Assembly (NCBI GenBank): GCA_905181935.1
Contig: CAJIZV010000003.1
Coordinates: 589,908-653,907, forward strand
Length of the DNA: 64,000 nucleotides
Source: an uncultured Amylibacter sp.
Lineage (GTDB): Bacteria > Pseudomonadota > Alphaproteobacteria > Rhodobacterales > Rhodobacteraceae
Direction of reading: 5' to 3'
This document shows positions 37,149 to 46,708 of this stretch, one piece after another. Each line of letters starts with the position of its first letter. Position 1 is the first letter of the stretch. Made by a program: the position numbers and the translations under genes. The notes under the pieces were generated by a model, which searched no databases, had not been told where the DNA came from, and saw only the letters and a program-made list of their open reading frames with translations.

Positions 37149-39227
37149 TCAAATCTTCCGTGTGATATCAATGCAGCCGTCAGGTTGACAAATTGCATCG
37201 CGGCTGGATGGAACGATGATAGTTGTTTCGTCTTCAGTTATTATGCTTGGTCCTTGGGTAATGGATCCACTTTTCATATGCTCACGGAGTATTACAGATG
37301 CATTTACAAATTCTGCTAAAGCTGGGTCGAATAAATTGCGATTGCACTGGATTAGAGCAGCTTCGCCAGCGATTTTTTCAGCAACGCGGCTGACAGTTTC
37401 TGGTGGTGTTGTAGCATTTACTGACCAGACTGTAATTTCAATGTTCATACCTTCAACGGGGCGACCAAAGAGTTTAGTATAATCTTCTATAAAACGATTT
37501 TCAAATTCTGATACATTTGGATTCATGGCTTGATTTTCATTTAAAGTGATCGGTATTTCCCATCCTTGGCCTGAATATCGCATGTATACTTTGAACTCTG
37601 CAAGAATTGGGCTTACGGTATTACAATTCTGAACAAAAGCTGTTGCTTCTATTTTTAAGTTGGAGAGAATGTCTTTAACTTTTTTAGGATCAAAACTTTT
37701 GAGTGTCATATAAACGGACCGGTTTGCCTCAAAGCTAAATGGAGCTCGCAAAAACCCGATTGCAGATCCCACTCCCGCTCCGGGAGGAACTAGTAGGCGA
37801 TTTACGCCGAGCTTTTCGCATAGCCGCCCCGCATGAAGTGGTGCAGCGCCTCCAAATGCAATCATTGTATATTCTGAAAGATCTTCACCATTTTCAACTG
37901 CGTGTACACGTGCCGCATTTGCCATATTTTCGTCTACAACTTCAGCTAAGCCAAAGGCCGATGTCGTAGCATCCATTTTTAATTGATCGCCTAATTCAGA
38001 CTTGAGTGCATTTTCAGCTAACGATGCGTCTAACTTTATTGATCCACCTGCAAAATTATTTGGGTCTAATCTTCCAAGAATAAGGTCCGCATCTGTTACT
38101 GCAGGCTTTGCCCCGCCACGACCATAACAAGCTGGGCCTGGCTCAGAACCAGCACTCTCTGGGCCAACACGAATTTGACGCATCGCATCTATATTTGCCA
38201 AAGATCCACCCCCGGCTCCTATTTCTACCATATCAATTACGGGAATTGAAATTGGCATTCCTGAGCCTTTTTTGAATCGATAGGTACGTGCAACTTCAAA
38301 TACGCGAGATGTTTTTGGAGTTTGATTTTTTATTAAACAAATTTTCGCAGTCGTACCGCCCATATCAAAAGAGAGAACTTTATCTAAGCCATATTTTGCT
38401 GCAATATTAGCCGCAAACACGGCCCCACCAGCTGGCCCAGATTCGACTAAGCGAACAGGAAAATTTGCTGCGCTTTCAATTGAAATTATGCCACCGCCAG
38501 AATGCATCAAAAATACATTACAGTTAATTCCTTCGTCTTGGAGGCGGCCCTCAAGTCGTCCAAGATAAGATTTCATAAGAGGTTTAATATACGCATTTGC
38601 AACAACCGTATTAAACCGTTCATATTCTCGCATTTGTGGAGAAACTTCACTTGATAGAGAGATCATTATATCCGGTATACTCTCAGCTAAAACATCCCGT
38701 ACCAACTTTTCATGCGTATCGTTAAGGTATGAATGGATTAAACCAATGGCGACACTTTGATAGCCAGCTGCAGCTATTTCATCAATTATTGGCAGAATAT
38801 CTGCCCGTGTAAGGGGTTTTAATTCATTCCCACTGGCATCTATTCGTCCTGGTACAGTGTAGCGCATCTGGCGGGGTAATAATGGATCTGGGAGGGTAAG
38901 ATTTAAGTCATACTGTTCAAAGCGGGATTCAGTACGCATTTCTATGACATCACGAAATCCTTGTGTCGTAATGAGAGCCGTTTTAGCGCCACGCCGCTCT
39001 ATGAGAGCGTTGGTTGCAAGCGTCGTACCATGAATAATTTGATTAATATCTGAAGGTTGAATAATGGCTTTCGTACAAACCTGCTGAATTCCATCAATTA
39101 TTGCGTTCTCAGGAGCAATATAAGTCGTCAAAACTTTTGTTGAATATGTTTGATTGCCAACTTCAAGAACAACATCCGTAAAGGTCCCGCCGATGTCGAT
39201 CCCAAGTCGAACAGATTGTTTAGTCAT
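37149..39227 (-). CDS. hyuA: Hydantoinase A/oxoprolinase-family ATPase subunit
   Basis: Alpha subunit with an actin-like ATPase fold: LGIDIGGTFTDVVLE at the N-terminus (phosphate 1), IIHGTTLATNALIERRGAKTALITTQGFRDVIEMR, VSLS-like SSEVSPQMREYERFNTVVANAYI, LSFDMGGTTAKICLI (phosphate 2) and MVEIGAGGGSLANID. 692 residues, the length of N-methylhydantoinase HyuA. Families with this pair open hydantoins, 5-oxoproline, or carboxylate acetone/acetophenone. Together with the amine oxidase and the opposite isochorismatase-fold gene, a methylhydantoin route is a possibility. Confidence 0.88.
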   Translation of the reverse strand: MTKQSVRLGIDIGGTFTDVVLEVGNQTYSTKVLTTYIAPENAIIDGIQQVCTKAIIQPSDINQIIHGTTLATNALIERRGAKTALITTQGFRDVIEMRTESRFEQYDLNLTLPDPLLPRQMRYTVPGRIDASGNELKPLTRADILPIIDEIAAAGYQSVAIGLIHSYLNDTHEKLVRDVLAESIPDIMISLSSEVSPQMREYERFNTVVANAYIKPLMKSYLGRLEGRLQDEGINCNVFLMHSGGGIISIESAANFPVRLVESGPAGGAVFAANIAAKYGLDKVLSFDMGGTTAKICLIKNQTPKTSRVFEVARTYRFKKGSGMPISIPVIDMVEIGAGGGSLANIDAMRQIRVGPESAGSEPGPACYGRGGAKPAVTDADLILGRLDPNNFAGGSIKLDASLAENALKSELGDQLKMDATTSAFGLAEVVDENMANAARVHAVENGEDLSEYTMIAFGGAAPLHAGRLCEKLGVNRLLVPPGAGVGSAIGFLRAPFSFEANRSVYMTLKSFDPKKVKDILSNLKIEATAFVQNCNTVSPILAEFKVYMRYSGQGWEIPITLNENQAMNPNVSEFENRFIEDYTKLFGRPVEGMNIEITVWSVNATTPPETVSRVAEKIAGEAALIQCNRNLFDPALAEFVNASVILREHMKSGSITQGPSIITEDETTIIVPSSRDAICQPDGCIDITRKI

Positions 39228-39311
39228 TGCATAAATCCTAATTATCGTTGCAATCAGTAGATGCTAAAAGTTAGATAAAATCAAACTACTATAATTGATT
39301 TAATGCCTTAT

Positions 39312-40352
39312 TTACTCTGCCATTTGCTTATCAACCTGTGTCTCTTCATTGATCATTGCTTGCAACTGACGTCTGAAACGCAATTGGCCTCCATCAATAG
39401 GTAAATCAATGTGGGGCGATTTTTTATTTGCCATGCCTTTTTGCACTTCATTGAGAACGGCGCGGTCCTCTTCAAAGGCATGCTGTACGTCATCAGACAT
39501 TAATTTTGAGAGTGCTGCATCATCAGGTCGAATATTTCGCAATTGGAACCAATAATACCGCGTTTCGCTTTCAGATGTAGGTGTCATAAAGTTATAACTA
39601 TCCATTATGAAGACATCTTTGTGTAATGAGCCGCTGGGGCCTCCTGTGCCTGCAGGTGTAAATATTGCTTTAACTAAAGCATGTGAAGGATACCTTACTT
39701 CATAGTGTTGCAATCGATCACAGTTACCATCAAAACCTATTACTTTTTTATAGAATGGTGCAGGCTCTACATCTAACATCCAACGTTGAACTATAATGCC
39801 ATCATTTGTTTTGTTAACTTTTAAGGGCGTATCTTTGGTGGCTGATTGGCCAAAGCTACCTGCGTGAACCCATGCAACATGAGTTGGATCTAATAGATTA
39901 TCGCACATCAACAAATAATTGCAATTCAACTCCATAGCGTCACCGCGATTTATACCCCATGTCGGGTCATCGTAATTCTCTATCTCAAAAATGTCGTTAT
40001 GATCTGCTAATGCAGGGTTTCCCATCCATATCCAAACAAGTCCATATTTTTCATATAGAGGATATGCATGAACTTTAGCATTTGATTGGATCCTGCCTTC
40101 TCCAGGAGCCCAAATGCATTGGCCAGCACAATCAAAAGTTAAACCGTGATAGCCGCATTCAACTGTATCACCTTTAATCCGACCTTTTGAGAGCGGTAGT
40201 TTTCTGTGAGGGCAAGCATCTTCCAATGCAATTAATTCACCTGCTTCAGATCTAAAAACACAGATTTTTTCGCTGAGAACAACAATTTGTTGTAAATCAC
40301 GTGTTATTTCTTCTGACCACGCAGCGACGTACCATGCGTTTTTTAAAAACAT
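39312..40352 (-). CDS. Rieske non-haem iron oxygenase, VanA-like
   Basis: Terminal oxygenase of 346 residues. The Rieske cluster ligands are CPHRKLPLSKG and CGYHGL (CxH...CxxH); the mononuclear iron site is in CDNLLDPTHVAWVHAGSFG, with Asp supplied in the C-terminal domain. The layout resembles vanillate O-demethylase oxygenase and N-demethylases. No reductase/ferredoxin gene is in the cluster, so electrons must come from elsewhere. It heads the minus-strand catabolic run, with GAGGAAA before the ATG. The substrate is unknown; N- or O-demethylation is the likeliest chemistry. Confidence 0.85.
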   Translation of the reverse strand: MFLKNAWYVAAWSEEITRDLQQIVVLSEKICVFRSEAGELIALEDACPHRKLPLSKGRIKGDTVECGYHGLTFDCAGQCIWAPGEGRIQSNAKVHAYPLYEKYGLVWIWMGNPALADHNDIFEIENYDDPTWGINRGDAMELNCNYLLMCDNLLDPTHVAWVHAGSFGQSATKDTPLKVNKTNDGIIVQRWMLDVEPAPFYKKVIGFDGNCDRLQHYEVRYPSHALVKAIFTPAGTGGPSGSLHKDVFIMDSYNFMTPTSESETRYYWFQLRNIRPDDAALSKLMSDDVQHAFEEDRAVLNEVQKGMANKKSPHIDLPIDGGQLRFRRQLQAMINEETQVDKQMAE

Positions 40353-40581
40353 TGTTATTTCCTCTAAATATTAGATAAATTTAGTTTTTATTGTGTAAAC
40401 CATTTTAACATAATTTAATTTATTTTTACATATAGATTTTTATGATGGACAATCTCTCAGGATTAAAGGATTTTTTATTTAAATATCTCAGGTGAGGCCG
40501 TGTCAGTTAAGATATTTTTGGGCACTGTTTAGTCGACAGTAAATATAAGTATAAATTCCAAGTACATGACAAGGTTACAAA

Positions 40582-41148
40582 ATGAATCTACGCGATAAAG
40601 CACCAATACTAATTTGTGTTGATCTACAAAAAGGGTTCTCAGACGAAAAGTACTGGGGAGGTGGTAGGAATAATAAAGATGCAGAGGTCATTTGTTCTGT
40701 TATAATTAAAGAGTGGAGAGATATTGGACTCGATATTATTCACATCAGACACAGTTCAAAGGATCCTAAATCAAAATTACATAAAAATAATGAAGGTTTT
40801 ATGTTTAACCCAATTGCAACTCCATTAGTTAATGAAACAGTTATTACAAAATCAGTTAACAGCGCCTTCATAGGCACTAATTTAAAAGAATTAATTGATT
40901 CTAAAGGTCGCAATACACTAGTAATTATTGGTCTAACAACTGATCATTGTGTATCTACAACAGCTCGAATGGCTGGTAATTATGGTTATGAGACATATAT
41001 TGTTTCGGATGCTACGGCTACTTTTGATAAAGTAGGAGCTGATGGAGAGCATTTTAATTCAGATTTAATTCATGCTACTGCGCTGGCAAGTTTAAACATA
41101 GAGTTTGCTTCAGTATTAAACTCTCAACATTTATTAAAAATATTATAA
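40582..41148 (+). CDS. Isochorismatase-family cysteine hydrolase
   Basis: Alpha/beta hydrolase of the isochorismatase/nicotinamidase superfamily, 188 residues. The catalytic triad is visible: Asp in ICVDLQKGF, Lys in VITKSVNSAF, and Cys in GLTTDHCVSTTARMA, followed by VSDATATF. Nicotinamidase zinc ligands are not evident. Family activities include N-carbamoylsarcosine, ureidoacrylate and biuret hydrolysis. It points away from the hydantoinase cluster, 230 bases from the Rieske gene, so an amidase working on a carbamoyl product of that cluster is a reasonable guess. Confidence 0.83.
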   Translation: MNLRDKAPILICVDLQKGFSDEKYWGGGRNNKDAEVICSVIIKEWRDIGLDIIHIRHSSKDPKSKLHKNNEGFMFNPIATPLVNETVITKSVNSAFIGTNLKELIDSKGRNTLVIIGLTTDHCVSTTARMAGNYGYETYIVSDATATFDKVGADGEHFNSDLIHATALASLNIEFASVLNSQHLLKIL

Positions 41149-41151
41149 GAT

Positions 41152-41189
41152 TTAGAGGCCTGTTATACTTTTTCTAACAAGGCCTCTAA
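41152..41189. terminator. Strong convergent-gene hairpin
   Basis: TTAGAGGCCT at 41152-41161 pairs with AGGCCTCTAA at 41180-41189, and GTTA/TAAC extend the stem past a single bulged A. It begins three bases after the isochorismatase stop and faces the end of metY. The T-run is in the loop rather than after the stem, so this is an atypical terminator or an mRNA-stabilising stem. Confidence 0.6.
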
Positions 41190-41263
41190 GTATTCAGTAA
41201 TAAATAAAAAATCTAAACCTATTTATAAGCAGTCTAGCTCTGGCCTAAGCTGCGTTTATTAAG

Positions 41264-42562
41264 TTAATTTTTTAGTGCTTGCTCTATATCTGCTATAATA
41301 TCATCTATATGTTCAATTCCAATTGATAGCCTCACATATCCTGGGGTGACACCAGCCATAATTTGAGCTTCAGCTGAAAGTTGAGAATGTGTTGTCGATG
41401 CTGGGTGGATTGCTAGTGTGCGGGCATCACCAATGTTAGCAACATGATATATTAACTTTAGATTATCAATAAAATTCTTTCCAGCCTCTACGCCTCCTTT
41501 TATTTCGATTCCTATTAATGCGCCGTTTCCAGAAGTTAAATATGTATCTACCAGAGACTTATTGGCGCCTGTGAAGAGCCCCGGATAGGTTACGGTGTCA
41601 ATTTCTCGATGTTTGGTCAAATAATTTATGAGTTTGGCCGCGTTAGACTGATGTTTGTGGAAGCGAAGTGAGAGGGTTTCTAATCCCTGTATAATTTGAA
41701 ATGCGTTGAACGGTGACAATGATGGGCCAAGATCACGTAATAGAACAACACGCGCTCTCACTGCGAAAGCAATTGGTGCACCTAATGCTTCAGGCACTAA
41801 TGAGCCCCAAACGGCACCGTGATAACTACCGTCAGGTAAGTTGAAATTTGGCTGTTGGTCAGGGTGTTCTACCCAATCAAAATTCCCACCATCTATAATA
41901 ACGCCACCAATAGATGTTCCATGGCCACCAATGAATTTAGTTAAAGAATGCACAACCACAGCGGCACCATGGTCAAATGGACGGCAGGTAATTGGCGCAG
42001 CTGTATTGTCAACAATGAGAGGTACGCCTTTTTCTCTTCCTATTTCTGCAACTTCAGAAATAGGGAAGGGGACAAGCTGAGGGTTAGGTAAGGTTTCCCC
42101 AAAATATGCTCTTGTGTTTTCGTCAGTGAGTTTAGCAAAACTTTCAGGATCTGAAGGATCAGCAAAGCGTACTTCTATCCCCATTTTTGGAAGAGTATTG
42201 GTAAAAAGATTATATGTTCCACCATAAAGGTATGGTGATGCAACAATATTATCACCAGCTGATGCTACATTTTGAATTGCTAGAGTAACTGCGGACGAGC
42301 CAGAGGCTACCGCTACCGCTGCTGCTCCGCCCTCCAAGGCTGTTAATCTTTCTTCAAGTACCTGTGTTGTTGGATTGGTTATTCTTGTATAAATGTTCCC
42401 AAGTTCTTGAAGTGCAAATAATTTCCCAGCATGTTCGGTGCTATCAAATTGATAACTAGTGGTTTGATAAATTGGTACTGCCACGGAATTTGTAGCTGGA
42501 TCTCGTCGGTGGCTCCCAGCATGCAACATAAGGGTTTCTATATTTTTTGAATTGATGGGCAT
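41264..42562 (-). CDS. metY: O-acetylhomoserine sulfhydrylase/aminocarboxypropyltransferase
   Basis: PLP enzyme of the Cys/Met metabolism family that makes homocysteine from O-acetylhomoserine and sulfide. It shows [30 protein letters not shown] at the start (RDPATN typical for MetY), [74 protein letters not shown] with the PLP lysine, and [15 protein letters not shown]. 432 residues equals MetY, longer than MetB or MetC. It is divergent from an Lrp-type regulator with a palindrome between them. Confidence 0.92.
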   Translation of the reverse strand: MPINSKNIETLMLHAGSHRRDPATNSVAVPIYQTTSYQFDSTEHAGKLFALQELGNIYTRITNPTTQVLEERLTALEGGAAAVAVASGSSAVTLAIQNVASAGDNIVASPYLYGGTYNLFTNTLPKMGIEVRFADPSDPESFAKLTDENTRAYFGETLPNPQLVPFPISEVAEIGREKGVPLIVDNTAAPITCRPFDHGAAVVVHSLTKFIGGHGTSIGGVIIDGGNFDWVEHPDQQPNFNLPDGSYHGAVWGSLVPEALGAPIAFAVRARVVLLRDLGPSLSPFNAFQIIQGLETLSLRFHKHQSNAAKLINYLTKHREIDTVTYPGLFTGANKSLVDTYLTSGNGALIGIEIKGGVEAGKNFIDNLKLIYHVANIGDARTLAIHPASTTHSQLSAEAQIMAGVTPGYVRLSIGIEHIDDIIADIEQALKN

Positions 42563-42681
42563 TGGGAGTTCCTAACGTTAAATATGTTTAGGTCTTCCTA
42601 AAAGTATAAATGATCAATGTTAATCTAATTAAGTTCAAATTTAAATATTTGTTCTATTTATTTCTTTTTTTAAGTCTATAA

Positions 42682-42696
42682 GTGAACAACGTTCAC
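42682..42696. promoter_or_regulatory. Inverted repeat, probable Lrp-type operator
   Basis: GTGAAC-AAC-GTTCAC, a perfect 6-bp inverted repeat in a 15-base site, centred 27 bases before the Lrp start. The 15-base size fits Lrp/AsnC operators. Autoregulation and control of metY are inferred. Confidence 0.55.
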
Positions 42697-42715
42697 ATAA
42701 TAGGGTAATTTTAGA

Positions 42716-43192
42716 ATGGATAACATTGATATCGCATTAATAAAACAGATGCAAATATCGGCAGATCTTTCACTTGCCGAACTTTCCCGTCGTGTTGGAA
42801 TATCTAAGACCGCGTGTTGGAACCGTATTCAACGCATGGAGGAACGGGGGCTTATTTTAGGGAAACAAGTATTATTAAATCGCTATATTCTTGGTCTTCA
42901 TGTAGTGGTATTTCTTTCCATAACTGTGGGAAGACATTCTATCGACTGGGTTGATAAGTTTACGGCTGTAACCGAACAATTTCCAGAAATTGTTGAAGTG
43001 CATAGATTGACGGGAGAAGGTGCTGATTATCAACTAAAAATTGTCTGCCCTTCAATAGAGTCTTATGATGTATTTCAACAAAAGTTGATTGGTAAAATTG
43101 ACTTTACGTCTATGTCCACAAAAATATCTCTTAAGCAGATAAAAAATAGTTATTTGTTTCCACTCTCGCATCTCGAAAATGCGACTAAATAA
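42716..43192 (+). CDS. Lrp/AsnC-family transcriptional regulator
   Basis: 158-residue regulator. N-terminal helix-turn-helix: DIALIKQMQISADLSLAELSRRVGISKTACWNRIQRMEERGLI; C-terminal RAM (ligand-binding) domain: VVVFLSITVGRHSIDW...FPEIVEVHRLTGEGADYQLKIVCP. Such proteins form octamers and respond to amino acids. It is divergent from metY, so methionine or sulfur-amino-acid control is likely. Confidence 0.9.
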   Translation: MDNIDIALIKQMQISADLSLAELSRRVGISKTACWNRIQRMEERGLILGKQVLLNRYILGLHVVVFLSITVGRHSIDWVDKFTAVTEQFPEIVEVHRLTGEGADYQLKIVCPSIESYDVFQQKLIGKIDFTSMSTKISLKQIKNSYLFPLSHLENATK

Positions 43193-43232
43193 AGATGTAT
43201 TTAGTAATATATTTGTTACGAAAAAAGACAAT

Positions 43233-44633
43233 TTAAATACCTTCTGCAGCTAGAGCACTAGCAGAGGCTGCTATATCTACAAAAAGACCCGTCATGCACA
43301 AAAGTGCCTGTCGAGATAATGGTTTAAGAAGATGTTCGTTTGGCGAATGTTGGCAACATCCCGCATATGAATGTGGTATCCAAATAGTTGGCAAGTCAAG
43401 TACCTCTGCAAAGCAGTCATTAGGCAGAGATCCACCAATATTTGGTAATAAATCTATATTTTGGCCACATGTTTTCTTTAGTGATTTAGCTACAAATTTT
43501 AACCATGGGTTATTAATATCCAGTCTTGTGGCTGGAAATGGATTTCCCTCTGTTTGTACTATTTCAACAGCTTGCAGGCCATGTCTATTTAAGTGTCGCC
43601 TCAAAGCTGGAAGTATGTCTTTTTGATCTGTTCCGACAACAAATCGTAATTGGCAGGCAGCGCTTGCATGTCCTGAAATAGCATTTACAGGTGCTTCAAG
43701 GTTACCAGATTTCATTGCCAAAACTGCAAAGCTGTTCCAACCGAAAACTCGTTCTGCCATTGTTAGACTTTCTTCGCCCCAGTCTGCATCAAGTGTAAAG
43801 CCAGCATCAACAGGCGGTAAAATGGCTAAGATCCCGCGTATTTCTGGGGAAAGGGTGCCAGGGCGCCATTCAGGAATTTGAATTTGACCACGTGCATCCG
43901 TAATAACTGCCAGTGCATGTGCTAAAATAATTGCAGGATCGCGTAGTAATCCTCCAAAATTCCCAGAGTGGTGTGCACTTTCTCTAAGTCTAATCACAAG
44001 ATCAAAGTTGATACCACCGCGTGAACCAGTGAAAATGGTAGGGGTGTGAGGGGAAATTCGTGGTCCGTCTGAAGCGATGAAGACATCAGCTTTCAATTTT
44101 TGGCTATGGTTTTTACAAAAGTCTTTTAGGCCAGGCGACCCAATTTCTTCGCCAGTTTCAAATAAAACTTTGAAATTAAATCCTAGTTTTCCTTGTGTTT
44201 CTAGCACTGCCGCTAGCGCCTTAAAGTTAATTAAATGCTGACCTTTATTATCTGCAGTGCCACGCCCATAAAGGCGTACGCCTTCTTCCTTTAATTCGAA
44301 AGGTGATAGCCCTGGTTTCCAGTCATTTTTTTGCCCCCTTACAACATCACCATGCCCATACGTTAAAATAGTTGGTAGGCTTGGGTGCTCAATACGTTCA
44401 GCTACTAAAAACGGACTGCCTTCTTGGGCTGTATTTTGAAATATTTGACAGGTAAATCCCATATTTGAGAGCATTGGAATAATACTAAAATCTAGATAGT
44501 TTTGGAGATGCTCGCGACCATGCGTGCTTTGGCTCTCACTAGGGATTGCTATCATTTCTGCAAGATCTGCTTTGAAATTACCACCATCAAAATATTCGAT
44601 GCTGAATTCTAGGGCGGCATCGCGCATGTTCAT
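43233..44633 (-). CDS. M20-family metallopeptidase
   Basis: Zinc peptidase or amidohydrolase. Metal and catalytic residues: LTYGHGDVV (His), GRGTADNKGQH (Asp), LFETGEEIGSPG (catalytic Glu-Glu) and WIPHSYAGCCQHSPNEHLL (last His). A lid/dimerisation domain occupies the middle. 466 residues fits the dipeptidase/ArgE/CPG2 group, especially the carnosinase-like branch. It stands alone, tail to tail with the Lrp gene, so its substrate is not indicated. Confidence 0.87.
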   Translation of the reverse strand: MNMRDAALEFSIEYFDGGNFKADLAEMIAIPSESQSTHGREHLQNYLDFSIIPMLSNMGFTCQIFQNTAQEGSPFLVAERIEHPSLPTILTYGHGDVVRGQKNDWKPGLSPFELKEEGVRLYGRGTADNKGQHLINFKALAAVLETQGKLGFNFKVLFETGEEIGSPGLKDFCKNHSQKLKADVFIASDGPRISPHTPTIFTGSRGGINFDLVIRLRESAHHSGNFGGLLRDPAIILAHALAVITDARGQIQIPEWRPGTLSPEIRGILAILPPVDAGFTLDADWGEESLTMAERVFGWNSFAVLAMKSGNLEAPVNAISGHASAACQLRFVVGTDQKDILPALRRHLNRHGLQAVEIVQTEGNPFPATRLDINNPWLKFVAKSLKKTCGQNIDLLPNIGGSLPNDCFAEVLDLPTIWIPHSYAGCCQHSPNEHLLKPLSRQALLCMTGLFVDIAASASALAAEGI

Positions 44634-44751
44634 GATATTTGCAATATTTTGGAATATAATATTTGAAGCTGTTGCATGCTACTTGGCGTGCTAATTTTAC
44701 ATAATAGGGGTATGAACTTTTGCAATTAGATTTCCTTTAATTGACTGATCT

Positions 44752-45564
44752 CTACTTTTTTGGAACGGCAAATGTTAAGTTTGCCCAGAGGCTGTGCCAG
44801 ACTGGATCTCCATCAACCTTGGTTTCAAGTGGAATTAAAGCGACGTTATCTAGCATGTATTCGTGTCCAATTATGACTGGAAATGTGGCAATGCCTTGTG
44901 CATTTGTTGTATACAACCTGATTTGAACTTTTTCGTTTGAATTAATAGGACGTTCAAAGAGTTCCACTTGAACATTTACGCGCGGTTGTCCCGCCATCAA
45001 AACTTGTACATTCATTCCATTGCTGAGGTCATCTGTGTAAGGATTGGTTAGGGCAACTATTTCAATTTTGAGCCCAACTGAAATATCTTGCCCCATACCA
45101 TCTCCTATGGCGACTAGTGATTTAGCAAAGCGGCTATAGCTTTCATCAAAATCAATCTTAGGTAGGCCACGTGAAGTATGAGCCTGAGGAAGTCCTTTAA
45201 AAGCTTTGTGTTTTACAAAGCCTATGAATTTTTCATAATCTTTGTACGTTAAAGTACTATTAGTGGTTTCATGCACTAATATTGCCAAGCCATTAGGTAA
45301 ACCTTCCAGTTGGAATGCAGGTCGGTCACCATTGCGTCCTGTGACTTTAATTATTTTTCCAGCCTGCATCACTTCATGCCGATTAGTGTCCCTTTCTAAA
45401 AATGAATAGCTTCCACCATCAAAGTCTTGTCCAACGCGAAAGTGAGCCTCAATGGGTTGATTTATATCAATCTCGTATTTCACTGGTGAAATCCAAAATT
45501 CATGGGCATAAACTGGGATAGTAAATAGTAAGCTCAAAATTAGTGTTAGGGACTGTTGGAACAT
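44752..45564 (-). CDS. DUF4198 exported protein
   Basis: Periplasmic protein of about 270 residues starting MFQQSLTLILSLLFTIPVYA, a signal peptide, then HEFWISPVKYEIDINQPIEAHFRVG. HEFWI is the N-terminal mark of DUF4198 proteins, which have two Ig-like beta domains and often sit near nickel/cobalt or other metal transport genes. The start at 45564 has AAAAAGG upstream; the open frame to 45750 runs through the coding sequence of the HupE-like gene and is not accepted. Its first codon overlaps that of the divergent gene. Confidence 0.82.
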   Translation of the reverse strand: MFQQSLTLILSLLFTIPVYAHEFWISPVKYEIDINQPIEAHFRVGQDFDGGSYSFLERDTNRHEVMQAGKIIKVTGRNGDRPAFQLEGLPNGLAILVHETTNSTLTYKDYEKFIGFVKHKAFKGLPQAHTSRGLPKIDFDESYSRFAKSLVAIGDGMGQDISVGLKIEIVALTNPYTDDLSNGMNVQVLMAGQPRVNVQVELFERPINSNEKVQIRLYTTNAQGIATFPVIIGHEYMLDNVALIPLETKVDGDPVWHSLWANLTFAVPKK

Positions 45565-46708
45565 GTTTAAACCTTTTTCTAAGATGATGTTCCGTTTGGC
45601 GCTGATGTCAAGCGCTCTTGTGGGCTTGTTAGCACTCACAGGCGTGTCGCAGGCCCATGAATTGCGGCCAGCCGTGGCAGATGTGACTGTGACGAAGTTA
45701 AAAGTCAAAATTGAGTTGCTACTTACAGTTGAGACATTGCTTGCAGGCATCGATCTAACTGAAGTTATAAATACTGACGATGCACCTCAGGCAAAAATTT
45801 ATGATCAATTACGTAGTCTGACTGATGTAGCATTGGCAGATTTAGTGCGCAAAGAGTGGCCTTTGTTAGCAAGTGGTTTTTTGGTTAAAGGGGGAGGCTC
45901 TCTCAAATTAAATAATATTGAGGTTATTCCGGAAACAAATTTGGATTTGCCCCGTGATACGATGTTAACAATTTCTACAGATCTGCCAATGGGTGACCAT
46001 CCAGTTGCTCTTGGCTGGATTGCCCAAAACGGTGGCTTGGTAGTACGTCATGGTGTTGGTGATGATGCTTATGCGGCTTTCCTTGATGGTGGTGAGCTGA
46101 GTGCGCCGCTCCCTAGGGATGGGTCTGTTGATGAGAGTAAAGTGTTTGTCTTTTTGCGATTTGTTGTTGAGGGATTTGAACACATTATCCCAAAGGGCTT
46201 AGATCATATTCTTTTTGTGTTTGGATTATTTTTGTTTTCACTGGCTTGGCGGCCATTGCTGTCACAGGTCACTGCCTTCACTTTGGCGCATACGGTGACT
46301 TTGGGCCTTGCTACATTAAATGTTATTACGATCCCTGCAGCGCAGATGTGGCTGGTGGAAGTGCTCATTGCTGTTTCGATTGCCTATGTTGCAATCGAAA
46401 ATATTTTGCGCCCAAAGCTGGGGTGGTGGCGCATCGTAGTGGTCTTTGGATTTGGCTTATTACATGGATTGGGGTTCGCATCAGTTTTGGGAGATCTTGG
46501 GCTTGCACAGGGACAGTTTATTTTATCACTGATAGCTTTTAATATTGGAGTGGAGCTTGGTCAACTTGCAGTGATTGCTTTGGCATTTATAATTTTGGCG
46601 GTGCCGTTTGGGCGGTTTGCGTCATACCAAAAAATTGTCGTGGTTCCTTGTTCTTTGGGAATTGCAATTGTGGGAATTTGGTGGGCTTTTGAAAGGAGCT
46701 TTTTGTAA
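45563..46708 (+). CDS. HupE/UreJ-like membrane protein
   Basis: 381-residue inner-membrane protein of the HupE/UreJ_2 family, linked to nickel or other metal uptake. A signal-like N-terminus (SSALVGLLALTGVSQA|HELRPAVADV) leads a periplasmic domain of about 180 residues; then six helices begin with the motif HIIPKGLDHILFVFGLFLFSL (HxxxGxDHxxF, a putative metal site), and HTVTLGLATL. ATGs at 45563, 45584 and 45587 are all possible. With DUF4198 back to back, a metal-acquisition pair is inferred. Confidence 0.8.
   Translation: MFKPFSKMMFRLALMSSALVGLLALTGVSQAHELRPAVADVTVTKLKVKIELLLTVETLLAGIDLTEVINTDDAPQAKIYDQLRSLTDVALADLVRKEWPLLASGFLVKGGGSLKLNNIEVIPETNLDLPRDTMLTISTDLPMGDHPVALGWIAQNGGLVVRHGVGDDAYAAFLDGGELSAPLPRDGSVDESKVFVFLRFVVEGFEHIIPKGLDHILFVFGLFLFSLAWRPLLSQVTAFTLAHTVTLGLATLNVITIPAAQMWLVEVLIAVSIAYVAIENILRPKLGWWRIVVVFGFGLLHGLGFASVLGDLGLAQGQFILSLIAFNIGVELGQLAVIALAFIILAVPFGRFASYQKIVVVPCSLGIAIVGIWWAFERSFL

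Noticed and set aside
42563..42715. SAM-II or SAM-V riboswitch before metY
   Set aside because: The leader has a CUAAA-like stretch but I could not lay out the pseudoknot with its conserved bases; not supported.
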